Source: Prevotella sp. (GTDB lineage: Bacteria > Bacteroidota > Bacteroidia > Bacteroidales > Bacteroidaceae). Taken from it: a DNA stretch of 64,000 nt. Below are positions 41,161 to 50,247 of the stretch, one piece after another. Below the pieces are notes generated by a model, which worked only from the letters and a program-made list of their open reading frames with translations, was not told the origin of the DNA and ran no database searches. Within the stretch, counting starts at the first letter, position 1. Each line of letters opens with the position of its first letter. A program made the position numbers and the translations under genes. Location of the stretch: positions 1-64,000 of the forward strand of contig JAFZAP010000115.1 of NCBI GenBank assembly GCA_017557185.1. The letters run 5' to 3'.

Positions 41161-42054
41161 TCAATACACACGTAGCTTATCACCCACGCGGATTTGATAA
41201 TCTGGCTCCAAGCGGTTCATCTTGTAAAGACTCTTCAACCTGATGCCATATTGCTGTGCGATGCTGTACATGCTATCACCTGCCTTCACTACGTGCGGAT
41301 GCTTCTTGAATGCCTTATCGGCACGGCTACGCTTTTTCTTCAGATAGATGATATCGCCATCTGACAGCACATCATTCTTATCGCGTTCGTTATAATTCGC
41401 TAACTTCCGACGAGAGATTCCCGTCTCCTTGGCCAGCGAACGGAACGTGTCACCCTGTCGGGCAATGAGATACAGGTTGCGATTGTAGATGCGTATGACA
41501 TGTTCGTCCTGTGGGGTGACAATAGTTTTGCCTCCCTTGCTCTTTCCGCCACGGTCAAATTCGTAGAGTTTATACAACTCAATGAGTTGGATGAGCTTAT
41601 CGGCATACTGCGGATTGGTGGCGTAACCGCATGCCTTCAGCCCACGTGCCCAACCTTCATAGTCGGTCACGCGCAATTGGAACAGACTCCTGTATCGCTG
41701 CGACGACGCCAGGAACTTACTATGATCCTCGTAGCTCTCCAGTGCAGAATTATAAGCGCGGAAGCACTCCTGCGTCTCGTCGTCATCATGATACACCGTG
41801 CGTCCCGTCCATCCGTGACATTTGATTCCAAAGTGATTGTTGCCCTTCAGGCATAATTCGCTATTGCCGGCACCACTCTCCAAGATGCCTTGTGCCAGAG
41901 TGATGCTTGCAGGGATGTGGTATTTCTGCATCTCCTGGACAGCGATACCGCAGTACTTATTGATATAGTTCTGGAATTGCTGGTTCCATTTCATCTGCGC
42001 CCCGGCATTCATCACGGCCAAAAACACAGATACAGTCATTATGAGTCGTTTCAT
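41161..42054 (-). CDS. Glucosaminidase (GH73-type) with LysM repeats
   Basis: 297 residues with a signal peptide (MKRLIMTVSVFLAVMNAGAQ). The N-terminal half is a peptidoglycan N-acetylglucosaminidase domain (LAQGILESGAGNSELC with the catalytic Glu, NNHFGIKCHGWTG, ACGYATNPQYADKL). Two LysM-type domains follow (LYLIARQGDTFRSLAKETG; HVVKAGDSMYSIAQQYG). It should cut or remodel cell-wall glycan. A minus-strand TAATTTTG (42067-42060) lies only 5 nt before the ATG, so the transcript may be almost leaderless. Confidence 0.92.
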   Translation of the reverse strand: MKRLIMTVSVFLAVMNAGAQMKWNQQFQNYINKYCGIAVQEMQKYHIPASITLAQGILESGAGNSELCLKGNNHFGIKCHGWTGRTVYHDDDETQECFRAYNSALESYEDHSKFLASSQRYRSLFQLRVTDYEGWARGLKACGYATNPQYADKLIQLIELYKLYEFDRGGKSKGGKTIVTPQDEHVIRIYNRNLYLIARQGDTFRSLAKETGISRRKLANYNERDKNDVLSDGDIIYLKKKRSRADKAFKKHPHVVKAGDSMYSIAQQYGIRLKSLYKMNRLEPDYQIRVGDKLRVY

Positions 42055-42059
42055 CGCAA

Positions 42060-42126
42060 CAAAATTACTATATTTCCTAAAAAATCACAAAAAAAGAAGG
42101 ACATTTAAGAATAATTAGTAATTTTG
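42060..42126. promoter_or_regulatory. Divergent -7 boxes very close to both start codons
   Basis: Minus strand TAATTTTG (42067-42060), 5 nt before ATG 42054. Plus strand TAATTTTG (42119-42126), 6 nt before ATG 42133. Neither has a clear -33 box. If transcription starts about 6-7 nt after the box, both mRNAs begin at or near the AUG. Confidence 0.5.
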
Positions 42127-42132
42127 CACCTG

Positions 42133-42609
42133 ATGAACAATAATGTGTACGAAATAGTCATCTCCCTAGGGTCAAACGACCGTCAGGAATCGAATATGGC
42201 CCTTGCTAAGCAGTTGTTAGAGCAATTGTTTAGCGACATACGGTTTACAGATAGCGTTTGGACGAATCCTGTCGGCATCGAGTCCGACAAATTCCTCAAC
42301 TGCCTGGCTATCGCCCACTCGAAACATCGTGAACCGCAAATCAAAAGCGCCCTGAAGCGTGTACAGATCCGCTGTGGCGATACCAGAGCCTTCCGTTCCA
42401 TCAACATCGTGAGGATGGACATCGACATTCTGCTCTTCGACGGTAAGCGTCATCATGCCGAAGACTGGCAACGCCCCTACATCAAGAACCTCATGAAGGA
42501 GATCAAGCATTTCAGGGTAGAAGCAAAAAGGGCAGAAAGGGCAAAAGAGGCTGACAAGGAGAAAAAGGCAAAAAGGGCCGACAAGGGAAAAAAGGCAAGA
42601 AAGAAATAA
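42133..42609 (+). CDS. HPPK (FolK)-like protein with basic tail
   Basis: About 158 residues. Residues 1-115 follow the hydroxymethyldihydropterin pyrophosphokinase pattern: VISLGSN, TNPVGIESDKFLNCLA, then MDIDILLFDG, the place of the two Mg-binding aspartates. The usual C-terminal block with PHPxxxxR and the final helices is replaced by a short RPYIKNLMKEI and a 40-residue lysine-, arginine- and alanine-rich tail (KAKRADKGKKARKK). It may be a folate enzyme or a diverged relative. The long frame opens at TTG 42124 inside the -7 box, so ATG 42133 is chosen. Confidence 0.7.
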   Translation: MNNNVYEIVISLGSNDRQESNMALAKQLLEQLFSDIRFTDSVWTNPVGIESDKFLNCLAIAHSKHREPQIKSALKRVQIRCGDTRAFRSINIVRMDIDILLFDGKRHHAEDWQRPYIKNLMKEIKHFRVEAKRAERAKEADKEKKAKRADKGKKARKK

Positions 42610-42671
42610 TGCTTTCCCTTTTCCCGCCACGCACATTTGGCATCACCTATCCATTTTGATTACCCACAACT

Positions 42672-44006
42672 ATGAAAAGAACCTTTCTCCTCCTGACGCT
42701 TCTCTACGTTTGCATCAGTATCAACGCACAGTCATTCAGCGATTATTTCGAAGAGAAGACACTTCGAATTGACTATACTTTCTCTGGCGACGCAACCCAT
42801 CAAGTCATAGCCGTCGACCAGCTCAACACGATACCTGGCTGGTATGGCAAGCATCAGCGACTGGCCGAGCTACCCGTTGAGGGCAACGGACAAATCACTG
42901 TTCGCGATCATCACACAGGTGAAGTCATCTACCGCAACTCTTTCTCCACGCTCTTCCAGGAATGGCAGTCGTATCCCGAAGCTAAAGAAACCTGGAAATC
43001 GTTCGAGAACGTGTTCCTCGTGCCTATGCCGAAAGACACCGTAGATGTGACAATAGACCTGCGTAACAATCGCCGAGAGGTCACCTCAACGCTCACCCAC
43101 ACTGTCGTACCAAGCGACATCCTTATCCGCCACATAGGTGACCACGACGTCACGCCATACACCGTCATCCAACAGGCTGCCGACACCACGCGCTGCATCC
43201 ATATCGCCTACATCGCTGAGGGTTATACTGAGGAGGAAATGCCGATATTCCTCGAAGATGTAAACATAGCTGTTGAGGCGATGTTCGCCCACGAGCCGTT
43301 CCGTTCGCTGCGCTCACGATTCAACATCATTGCCGTAAAGGCCCCTTCCCGCGAGAGAGGAACCAGCGAACCCTCGAAAGGCATCTGGCGCAACACAGCG
43401 CTGAAGTCGCACTTCGACACGTTCTACAGCAACCGCTATCTCACCACCCTGCATCTGAAGACGCTTCACGACTGGCTTGCAGGAACACCCTACGAGCACA
43501 TCATCGTGCTGGTCAACACCTCGGAATACGGCGGAGGAGGCATCCTGAACTCCTACAACCTGACGATGACTCACCATCGCATGTTCCGTCCTGTCGTCGT
43601 GCATGAGTTTGGACACAGCTTTGCAGGACTTGCCGACGAATATGCATATGAATACGAAGACATCCCGATGTATCCGCACGACGTAGAGCCTTGGGAACCA
43701 AATATCACCACGTTGGCCGACTTCTCGAAGAAATGGCAGAACCTTTTGCCGGCCAACACCGTCATCCCCACTCCACTCCCGCAACCCGCCTCGAACAAGG
43801 GGAAGCGTCGCAAGGCTACTGCTCAGCAGGTTGTTGATACGTCTGCCAGTCAGATAGGCGTTTACGAGGGTGCAGGCTACAGTTTGAAAGGTGTCTATCG
43901 TGCATACCCCGATTGTCGCATGCGCACCAATGAGAACCCGGAGTTCTGTGCAGTTTGCCAGAAAGCTATCCGCGAACTGATTGAATTCTATACAGGAAAG
44001 GAATGA
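42672..44006 (+). CDS. M64 family (IgA peptidase-like) metallopeptidase
   Basis: 444 residues with a signal peptide (MKRTFLLLTLLYVCISINAQ). An N-terminal beta domain (about 20-165) precedes the peptidase domain with HEFGHSFAGLADEY at residues 311-324, the M64 zinc motif. Family members in Bacteroidota are annotated as IgA peptidases after a Clostridium enzyme, but true IgA cleavage is not shown for most. The stop overlaps the next start (ATGA at 44003-44006). Confidence 0.9.
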   Translation: MKRTFLLLTLLYVCISINAQSFSDYFEEKTLRIDYTFSGDATHQVIAVDQLNTIPGWYGKHQRLAELPVEGNGQITVRDHHTGEVIYRNSFSTLFQEWQSYPEAKETWKSFENVFLVPMPKDTVDVTIDLRNNRREVTSTLTHTVVPSDILIRHIGDHDVTPYTVIQQAADTTRCIHIAYIAEGYTEEEMPIFLEDVNIAVEAMFAHEPFRSLRSRFNIIAVKAPSRERGTSEPSKGIWRNTALKSHFDTFYSNRYLTTLHLKTLHDWLAGTPYEHIIVLVNTSEYGGGGILNSYNLTMTHHRMFRPVVVHEFGHSFAGLADEYAYEYEDIPMYPHDVEPWEPNITTLADFSKKWQNLLPANTVIPTPLPQPASNKGKRRKATAQQVVDTSASQIGVYEGAGYSLKGVYRAYPDCRMRTNENPEFCAVCQKAIRELIEFYTGKE

Positions 44007-44722
44007 GAAGAGCCCTATTTGCAGTCATAGCCATCGGCATATGCCTGAGCCTGTTGTCGTGGAGAGCACCCCACAACGAGAAGCCCAGCGACTCGGAACT
44101 TCTCGGGAAAGCCATCGAGTATTTTCAAAGTGGAAAGTTCCACGAGGCATTGCTGCTCTTCGACAAACTGGACAAGCACTACAAGCTCAACCCTCGTTTC
44201 CGTGCATTCCTCGCTGTTTGCTACTACTACGACTGGGATGATGAAAAGACGTGTGAGCTACTCGACTCAATCATTCCCCAGCTTGAACCCTTTGCTCCCC
44301 ACGAGCGTTCCATCTACTACTATATCAATGCCGAGAGCCACTTCAACTTGAAGCAATACGAAGAGGCTGTGCCTTATTACGAGCAGGCGCTCAACGTGTG
44401 CTATAACAACGAGAAGCCCGATGCGTTCTACCGTATGGGCTACTGCTATCTTTTCAACGGCGACACGCTTACTGCCTACGACTACATGAGTTCGGCATTG
44501 GCCTACTACCAGCAGTTCAGAAACCGCGAAGCCGACCAGCCACGAATGGCACAAATTGAAAAGATGGTGCGTGGTCTGCAATCTGATGCCAGCGTGCTTT
44601 GGGCAACCCTTCCACCCATCGAAGAACAACAGGCCACACGCGACACCCTGCGCAGTCGCATCATCGACGATATCGACCTCTCCGATATCTACGAGCATAC
44701 TATCATCGTCAGCGAAGAATAA
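44003..44722 (+). CDS. TPR-like exported protein
   Basis: 239 residues with a signal-type N-terminus (ALFAVIAIGICLSLLSW). Four or so tetratricopeptide-like helix pairs follow (AIEYFQSGKFHEALLLFDKL, YYEQALNVCYNNEKPDAFYRMGYCYLFNG). No catalytic motif. It overlaps the M64 peptidase gene by 4 nt, implying coupled translation and perhaps a role as its partner or scaffold. Function otherwise unknown. Confidence 0.8.
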   Translation: MRRALFAVIAIGICLSLLSWRAPHNEKPSDSELLGKAIEYFQSGKFHEALLLFDKLDKHYKLNPRFRAFLAVCYYYDWDDEKTCELLDSIIPQLEPFAPHERSIYYYINAESHFNLKQYEEAVPYYEQALNVCYNNEKPDAFYRMGYCYLFNGDTLTAYDYMSSALAYYQQFRNREADQPRMAQIEKMVRGLQSDASVLWATLPPIEEQQATRDTLRSRIIDDIDLSDIYEHTIIVSEE

Positions 44723-44771
44723 AGGTAGGCTCCCAACCCCACAAGCGAGAGATTCTTAGTGCCCGAACATC

Positions 44772-44977
44772 AAAACTTGCAAACTTGCAAATTGCATTCG
44801 TTTTTTTTAGCTAGAGTGAAAAGAAGGAAAAAATAAGTATAAATAGTAATAATAATATATATAACTAATTGATATATAATACTTTACATATTATTATATC
44901 TCTATTATCACCCTTATTTTACACTTTCTCGACGCTTCATGAAAATTTTGCATGCAATTTGCAAGTTTGCAAGTTTT
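44772..44977. repeat. Long inverted repeat with 8-nt tandem arms and AT-rich core (copy 2)
   Basis: Arms 44772-44797 and 44952-44977 are perfect inverted copies, 26 of 26. Each is built of CTTGCAAA-type 8-nt units. The 154-bp core is AT-rich (runs of TAATAATATATATAAC type). It has the same design as the element at 17921-18120 but a different arm sequence. No gene is seen. It opens the 44723-45471 gap. Confidence 0.8.
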
Positions 44978-45017
44978 ACGAGGAGATGAGCTTTCAGTGA
45001 ATAGCACAGAGACTATT

Positions 45018-45025
45018 TATCTTTG
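45018..45025 (+). promoter_or_regulatory. Orphan -7-like box in the intergenic region
   Basis: TATCTTTG, the strongest form of the -7 box, with no gene behind it. The only frame that follows is a few codons long (ATG 45057). No -33 TTTG is clear. It could be chance, a decayed gene start or a small RNA promoter reading into array C. Confidence 0.3.
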
Positions 45026-45157
45026 TAACATATTGAAAATCAAAGAGTTACACCAAATGATGAATAATGAATAGTGTTTTGAGAACTTTATGACGAATCA
45101 TTTTTGTATGCTCCATTACGCTTTATTCGCTCAAATTTCACACTCCTACACTCATAG

Positions 45158-45399
45158 ATTGATGCTCTAATCGTCCGAAAATGATGCTTTTGACGCATGG
45201 AGCAATACTTTAGACCTTCCAGAGCAGTACTCTATATGATACGGAGCAATGCTCCAGATGTTACAGAGCAATGCTCCAGATGTTACAGAGCAATGCTCCA
45301 GATGTTACAGAGCAGTGCTCCATAGGGGTATAGAGCATTGCTCCATATGATACAGAACAGTGCTCTATATGATACAGAACAGTGCTCTATATAAACTAC
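45158..45399. repeat. 22-bp periodic palindrome array C
   Basis: About eleven units, cores at 45201, 45223, 45245, 45267, 45289, 45311, 45334, 45356 and 45378, with two weaker units before. Three units (45245-45310) are identical. Cores read AGCAATACT, AGCAGTACT, AGCAATGCT (three times), AGCAGTGCT, AGCATTGCT, AACAGTGCT (twice). Spacing is 22 bp except one 23-bp step (45311 to 45334). It ends directly against the U-tract of the terminator of the giant secreted-protein gene. Confidence 0.85.
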
Positions 45400-45406
45400 C
45401 GACAAA

Positions 45407-45438
45407 AATAGCGACAATGGAAACCCACTGCCGCTATT
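45407..45438 (-). terminator. Terminator of the giant OB/chitobiase-repeat gene
   Basis: A 14-bp stem (45407-45420 with 45425-45438) around loop GTTT (minus strand), with two G-T pairs, followed on the minus strand by TTTTTG. A strong intrinsic terminator 34 nt after the stop at 45472. Confidence 0.88.
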
Positions 45439-45471
45439 ATCATGATTAAGAATCACTAAAAGAGAAACCAG

Positions 45472-48400
45472 TTATTGATTACTCAAAATCAACTGTACCA
45501 GAGCCTCAACATCAGTAGCAGTAAGAGTGCCACTATTGTCGAAGTCGCCAGCAGCGAGCTGCTCAGCTGTCGGCTCTGTATTATTCACAATAAGGTTCAC
45601 CAGAGCTGTCACGTCAGCAACATCAACCTTCGTGTCACCATTTACGTCGCCCTTCTGGGTCGAAACTGCAATAGTGTATGTGGCAGAAGCAACCTCGCTG
45701 TAGCTCTCTGCAACGTCCACAATAGTATTCTTGATTACCTCAGGCAGCCAAGCAACAGCCTTCAGCGTGGTAGTACCCTCGCCAATGGTGATGGCACCTG
45801 TGTATGCTGTGCTCTCCTTCGTGGGCTCGGTGCCGTCAAGAGTGTAGTAGATTGTAGCAGCCTCGTTGGCACAAGTAATCTCTACGCTCTGCTCAGCAGT
45901 ATACTCACCGCCAGCAACCGAGTACGTAGGAACAGAAGCCTTGCGACCGTAGATGTAAGTCCCATGGTTTCCAATTCCATCTGTTGGATAATTATAAAGG
46001 CGGTCGATTGCAACTAGCATCTCATCGCCAACAAACAACCTGTTGGTATCTTCAAATCTCTCATGGTTCAGATATGTGCTTCTGTCAATCTTGAATGTAG
46101 ATGCATCAGAACCATCATCAGAAACAAAGAAGGTGCATGCGTTCACGCCAGTGTTATCACCCATTTTCGCGATAATACCCTTTACATAAACCGTGTATGT
46201 AAGTTCTCCATCCAATCCATTTGCCAATTCCGAAATATCAGCGACGGTGTAGGGATTGTTTATTTGACCCTTATCATCAGGACTCGGGATTGTGTAAGTT
46301 GCCTCAGCCACTACGCTCGTCAGACCATCCTTCACAGCGATAGCCTTAATGGTTGTGGTCTCATTGATAGTGATTGCCTTCGTGTACTGTGTACTTTCTG
46401 TGGTGGGAGTGCTTCCATCCGTGGTATAATAGATAGTTGCACCATCGGCAGCAGTAATCACAACCGTCTTATTTGCATCATACGTGCCAGCTGCAGACGA
46501 GAAGGTCGGGGCAGGAATCACAACCTCACCATCCTTCTCGTAGAGATAGACGGGAGACTGAGAAGCAGAAGCGTAGCAGGCGAAGAGCGAACTACCGCTA
46601 TTGTACTGCATCACGTTGCGGGTGTTAGTGCCCTTCGCTACGATGGAAGCCACACCACCATCGCCGAACGTGATTGTCCACAAACCATTGTCGTCATTCG
46701 TTGCCTGAGTCTTCAGGTGGTTTGAACTGCTACTTGCTGCATACAGATAACCAGTGCTCTTTTCGTTCTCATCATAAATGGTGTAGCCATCTGTAGCGTT
46801 GCCACCAATCATGAACTCATAGACACCTGCGGTTGAGAGGACTGTTGCTGTTCCGTCAGCAATCGTAACATCGACTGCTGCGCGGTTGTTTGATTTCTGC
46901 TCACCCATTGCCTGAGCCTTACTATCGGTGGTGCCTACGATGATGTAGTGCTTGCCAGGAGTGATAGATGTGGCGAGGGTGTAGGTGGTTGTTTCAAGTT
47001 TCACCACAGTTGCCGTTACGGTAATGTTGTAACTTGGCATCGTGAAAGTATAGACACCTGCTACCGTAGGATCTTCCGTCAACGTCACCGTCTGGTCTTC
47101 ACCTTCACCTGCTACGGTCAAGGTTTCGAGGGCATAGCCTTCAGCAATGCTGAGTGCCAGTGTCATTTCCGTGCCATTCTCAAGCGTTGCACTCTCACCA
47201 TTCTGCAACACCTCCTCACCATAGTTTACGGTGATGGTGACGTTCTCAGGATTATCAATGGTGATCGTGTACTCTTGCGGTGCAGCAGCCTGAGTAACCG
47301 TTACAACCTTAGTAAGCGTACCATAGGTCAGTGTCATATTGCCCGAGCGCTCAGCACCAGTATTGGCTGTTGTAGTGAAGGTTACCTTATCTGCAGATAC
47401 TGTAACATCCGAAATCCATTCAGCATCGGTAGTAGCATTCAAAGCGACACCGTCCTGAGGATAAACAATGGAGTAAGCAATCTCCCCTGATGTTGCATCT
47501 GCTGCAAGATCGAGAGTTTCATTGACCACAATCTCAGTAGCAGGCTTTGAAATTGTGATAGGACCAACACCTATATTGGAACCCTTGGTGAAGTAGAGGC
47601 GAACATAACGGGAACTGGCATCAAAAGCAGTTGTCGTTTCAAGAGAAAGGATATCATTTTGAGCACCACTAATAGTCAACTCCTGAACGTCGGTGAACTC
47701 TTCTCCTTCAGATGATTCCTGAACGGTAATCGTAGAGGTGTTAGCACCGCCTATCATCTTTACGCCAATTGTTACCTTGCCAGGCTGACTATCTGTCTTT
47801 ACTTGTATATAGTCGTCTGTATTGTCGAGTTTGACGCGGTAGAGACCATGGCTCTCTCCGTAGTCAGTTCCGAGCCCACTTGTTGTCACACCAGTTAAAG
47901 CCTCTAAATCAGCCTTTACACCACCTTTCCATTCAAATGGCAATACAGCATAATCAATACCCTTGATGGTGTACGTAGCGGAAACCACCTCACTATAGCT
48001 TTCATTTTCTGTGCCTACTGAACGGGCATAAACGGTCGTCTCCTCAGTGATAGTGATGACAGTGTTCTCAGTATCATATTCAGTCCATGTCTCCCCGTCG
48101 ATTGAATATTCCACGTAGTCAACATTCTCGTCTTCAGGAACAACAATCTTCACTGTAGTACCTGCCTCTACTTCGCCAGCTGCAGGGTCGAATGTGGGAA
48201 CGGGAAGCACATAGGGAGCATCAGGACGTTCAAACGAAACGAGATAGTTGTTGGTGTCGAATTCCTTAGTGTTGTTGTATATCTTAACGTTTCCATAAAT
48301 TGTTACGATGTCACCAACTTGAATGTCATCCTGTGCTGTGAAAGCTGCCTGCTCCAATCCTTTTCCTTTATAAACCTGAAGTTGGTCAGTTGCCTCACCG

Positions 48401-49821
48401 TTATCAGAAATATAATATGTGAGTTGGCCTGTTTCAGTAGGAGCTTGAGTCGGTGCAGTGGAAACTACACCATGTACATAGATGCCATTGGCAGGATATT
48501 CATTGAATGCCAAAGCCTGAGCAACAGTGTAGGGGCTAGCCTGAGAATTGATGTGATAAGTGGCAGTAGCTACAGCACTTTGGGCTTCACCCTTAATCGC
48601 AACAGCCTTAATAGTAGTTGTCGTATTGACAGCTATTGCACTCGTATATTCCGTACTTTCTGATGTAGGTTCTGTGCCATCTGTGGTATAGAAAATATTT
48701 GCACCATCTGTAGCGCAAGCAATAGTTACGTTCTGTGCTTCGGTGTAAGTTCCTGCATCAGGAGTGAAGGTGGGCTTCTCAACAGAACCTACTGGGTGAG
48801 TCAATGAAACCAAAGTACAACCTTGAGCAAATTCATATGTTGAGCCGAATTTTGTCAGAGTTCCTTTAACCACAACGACGTCACCTACGGTAACATCTGC
48901 AGCATCATCACCCGTGCAACGATAGGCTTGCAGGAAATTGGCATCACCCTCGTTGTCAACAAAATTGAAGGTAATATTTTTATAGGAAGAATCATAAGCT
49001 GTCGGGATTGCAGAAACAATACCTGTAGCATAAACATCAGCCAAGCCCTCACCAACATCAATGGCATTGCGAGCATCAGCTACGGTATAGGGGTCTGACT
49101 CGGTTCCTGCATGTTCAATATTTACAATCATGTATGTAGCAGTAGCGACTTCACTATTATCCATACCACTCTTTACGGCAATAGCTTTAATTGTGGTTGT
49201 GGTACTTACAGCGATAGGAGAAGAATAAACAGAACTGCTTGTTGTCGGATCGTTACCATCAATTGTGTAATAAATGGTAGCGCCGCTAGTAGTACAACTA
49301 ATGGAAACACTTTGAGCTGAGGTAAAGGTACCTTCTCCAGGAGAGAATGTAGGAGTAGCACAAGTGGGGTTGCCAAAGGTCACTTCAACTTTTTGCAATC
49401 TCCAATGGCCAGAGCCCGTAGGGCGTGTTAATACAACTTCTGTAGCTGAACCTTCCCATGAGGCATCAACACCATATGTGCCAGTGCCAGTACCATCACA
49501 CGTCCAAACATCACCACTAGCAGGAGCATAATCGGTGCCACTGAACGTAAGTGCAATACTTGTAATTGTTTTGCCATTGGCCGCTATGGTGATAGTTCCA
49601 TTTCCATAAGTACGAATGCCTGAACCTGTAGTGTAATATTTACCGTCATTGGCACCACCAGCGAAGGTAACACTGACATCACCATTTGTAAATGGAGCAG
49701 TATACTGTACACCATTTTCAAGTCCTAATTCAGAGAAAGTAATTGACTTCGTTTCTGCCCACGCCCCGCTCACTACAGCCAGTAGCAGCAGCGTGCATAA
49801 ATAACGTAATTTTTTAATCAT
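45472..49821 (-). CDS. Giant secreted OB-fold / chitobiase-repeat / BACON protein with dockerin end
   Basis: 1449 residues with a signal peptide (LRYLCTLLLLAVVSGAWA). Five chitobiase-type segments (ATIYYTIDGNDPTTSSS and kin) lie near residues 155-235, 350-430, 550-625, 1115-1190 and 1310-1385. Three OB-fold-like domains (DPYTVADARNAID, VGDVVVVKGTLTKFG) lie near 236-345, 435-545 and 1195-1305. A BACON-like block is at about 795-880, and the end (1390-1449) is dockerin-like (GDVNGDTKVDVADVT, DFDNSGTLTATDVE). No catalytic motif, so a cell-surface binding or structural role is likely. The dockerin end resembles that of the BspA-like giant protein. Confidence 0.85.
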   Translation of the reverse strand: MIKKLRYLCTLLLLAVVSGAWAETKSITFSELGLENGVQYTAPFTNGDVSVTFAGGANDGKYYTTGSGIRTYGNGTITIAANGKTITSIALTFSGTDYAPASGDVWTCDGTGTGTYGVDASWEGSATEVVLTRPTGSGHWRLQKVEVTFGNPTCATPTFSPGEGTFTSAQSVSISCTTSGATIYYTIDGNDPTTSSSVYSSPIAVSTTTTIKAIAVKSGMDNSEVATATYMIVNIEHAGTESDPYTVADARNAIDVGEGLADVYATGIVSAIPTAYDSSYKNITFNFVDNEGDANFLQAYRCTGDDAADVTVGDVVVVKGTLTKFGSTYEFAQGCTLVSLTHPVGSVEKPTFTPDAGTYTEAQNVTIACATDGANIFYTTDGTEPTSESTEYTSAIAVNTTTTIKAVAIKGEAQSAVATATYHINSQASPYTVAQALAFNEYPANGIYVHGVVSTAPTQAPTETGQLTYYISDNGEATDQLQVYKGKGLEQAAFTAQDDIQVGDIVTIYGNVKIYNNTKEFDTNNYLVSFERPDAPYVLPVPTFDPAAGEVEAGTTVKIVVPEDENVDYVEYSIDGETWTEYDTENTVITITEETTVYARSVGTENESYSEVVSATYTIKGIDYAVLPFEWKGGVKADLEALTGVTTSGLGTDYGESHGLYRVKLDNTDDYIQVKTDSQPGKVTIGVKMIGGANTSTITVQESSEGEEFTDVQELTISGAQNDILSLETTTAFDASSRYVRLYFTKGSNIGVGPITISKPATEIVVNETLDLAADATSGEIAYSIVYPQDGVALNATTDAEWISDVTVSADKVTFTTTANTGAERSGNMTLTYGTLTKVVTVTQAAAPQEYTITIDNPENVTITVNYGEEVLQNGESATLENGTEMTLALSIAEGYALETLTVAGEGEDQTVTLTEDPTVAGVYTFTMPSYNITVTATVVKLETTTYTLATSITPGKHYIIVGTTDSKAQAMGEQKSNNRAAVDVTIADGTATVLSTAGVYEFMIGGNATDGYTIYDENEKSTGYLYAASSSSNHLKTQATNDDNGLWTITFGDGGVASIVAKGTNTRNVMQYNSGSSLFACYASASQSPVYLYEKDGEVVIPAPTFSSAAGTYDANKTVVITAADGATIYYTTDGSTPTTESTQYTKAITINETTTIKAIAVKDGLTSVVAEATYTIPSPDDKGQINNPYTVADISELANGLDGELTYTVYVKGIIAKMGDNTGVNACTFFVSDDGSDASTFKIDRSTYLNHERFEDTNRLFVGDEMLVAIDRLYNYPTDGIGNHGTYIYGRKASVPTYSVAGGEYTAEQSVEITCANEAATIYYTLDGTEPTKESTAYTGAITIGEGTTTLKAVAWLPEVIKNTIVDVAESYSEVASATYTIAVSTQKGDVNGDTKVDVADVTALVNLIVNNTEPTAEQLAAGDFDNSGTLTATDVEALVQLILSNQ

Positions 49822-49959
49822 AATGTTTTGTTTTTAAGTTATTATTAATGTATATTGTTGCTTGATAGATCATTAAACAGAGGTGGCATAGAGCCTGGAT
49901 GAGGTCGGTAATGCACATAACTTTTCATCGTGCGCGTCACGCCCGAACACATCACGTTG

Positions 49960-49967
49960 CAAAATTA
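49960..49967 (-). promoter_or_regulatory. -7 box of the giant secreted-protein gene
   Basis: TAATTTTG on the minus strand. Transcription would start near 49953, giving a leader of about 130 nt with no gene or recognised riboswitch in it. Confidence 0.5.
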
Positions 49968-50127
49968 CAATAAAATATTGTAATCGGTGCAAAAAAGTTG
50001 GACTTTTAACTTCGTTAACAGCGAATTGTCTTCATTGCCCTTGTTTGATAAAGTTGACCAGAAGAAAAAAAACACTTCTGTCGCGTTAATGTTGGTTAAG
50101 AGTATCGGTAGATTGCCGAGAAATTAG

Positions 50128-50218
50128 TAACTTTGCGCTAAAAGCGCGAACTTACTCCATCTCGGCAAAAAAATGAAACGAGTTTCTTTTGTTCTGCGCT
50201 CGATCTTTCGTAACTTTG
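50128..50218 (+). promoter_or_regulatory. uxaB promoter region, possibly a promoter-bearing repeat
   Basis: TTTG (50188-50191), 19 nt, TAACTTTG (50211-50218) is a perfect consensus 30 nt before uxaB. A second TAACTTTG lies at 50128-50135. The segment from about 50150 (CTCCATCTCGGCAAAAAAATG to GATCTTTCG) resembles promoter-proximal sequence I recall seeing many times in Prevotella genomes. The rest of the 49822-50247 gap is AT-rich leader of the divergent gene. Confidence 0.65.
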
Positions 50219-50247
50219 CAAAAACAAAATAACCAACAACTGAAAGA

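Noticed and set aside
49822..49953. A riboswitch in the long leader of the giant secreted protein
   Set aside because: No conserved core of any riboswitch class that I know could be recognised, and a long leader alone is not evidence.
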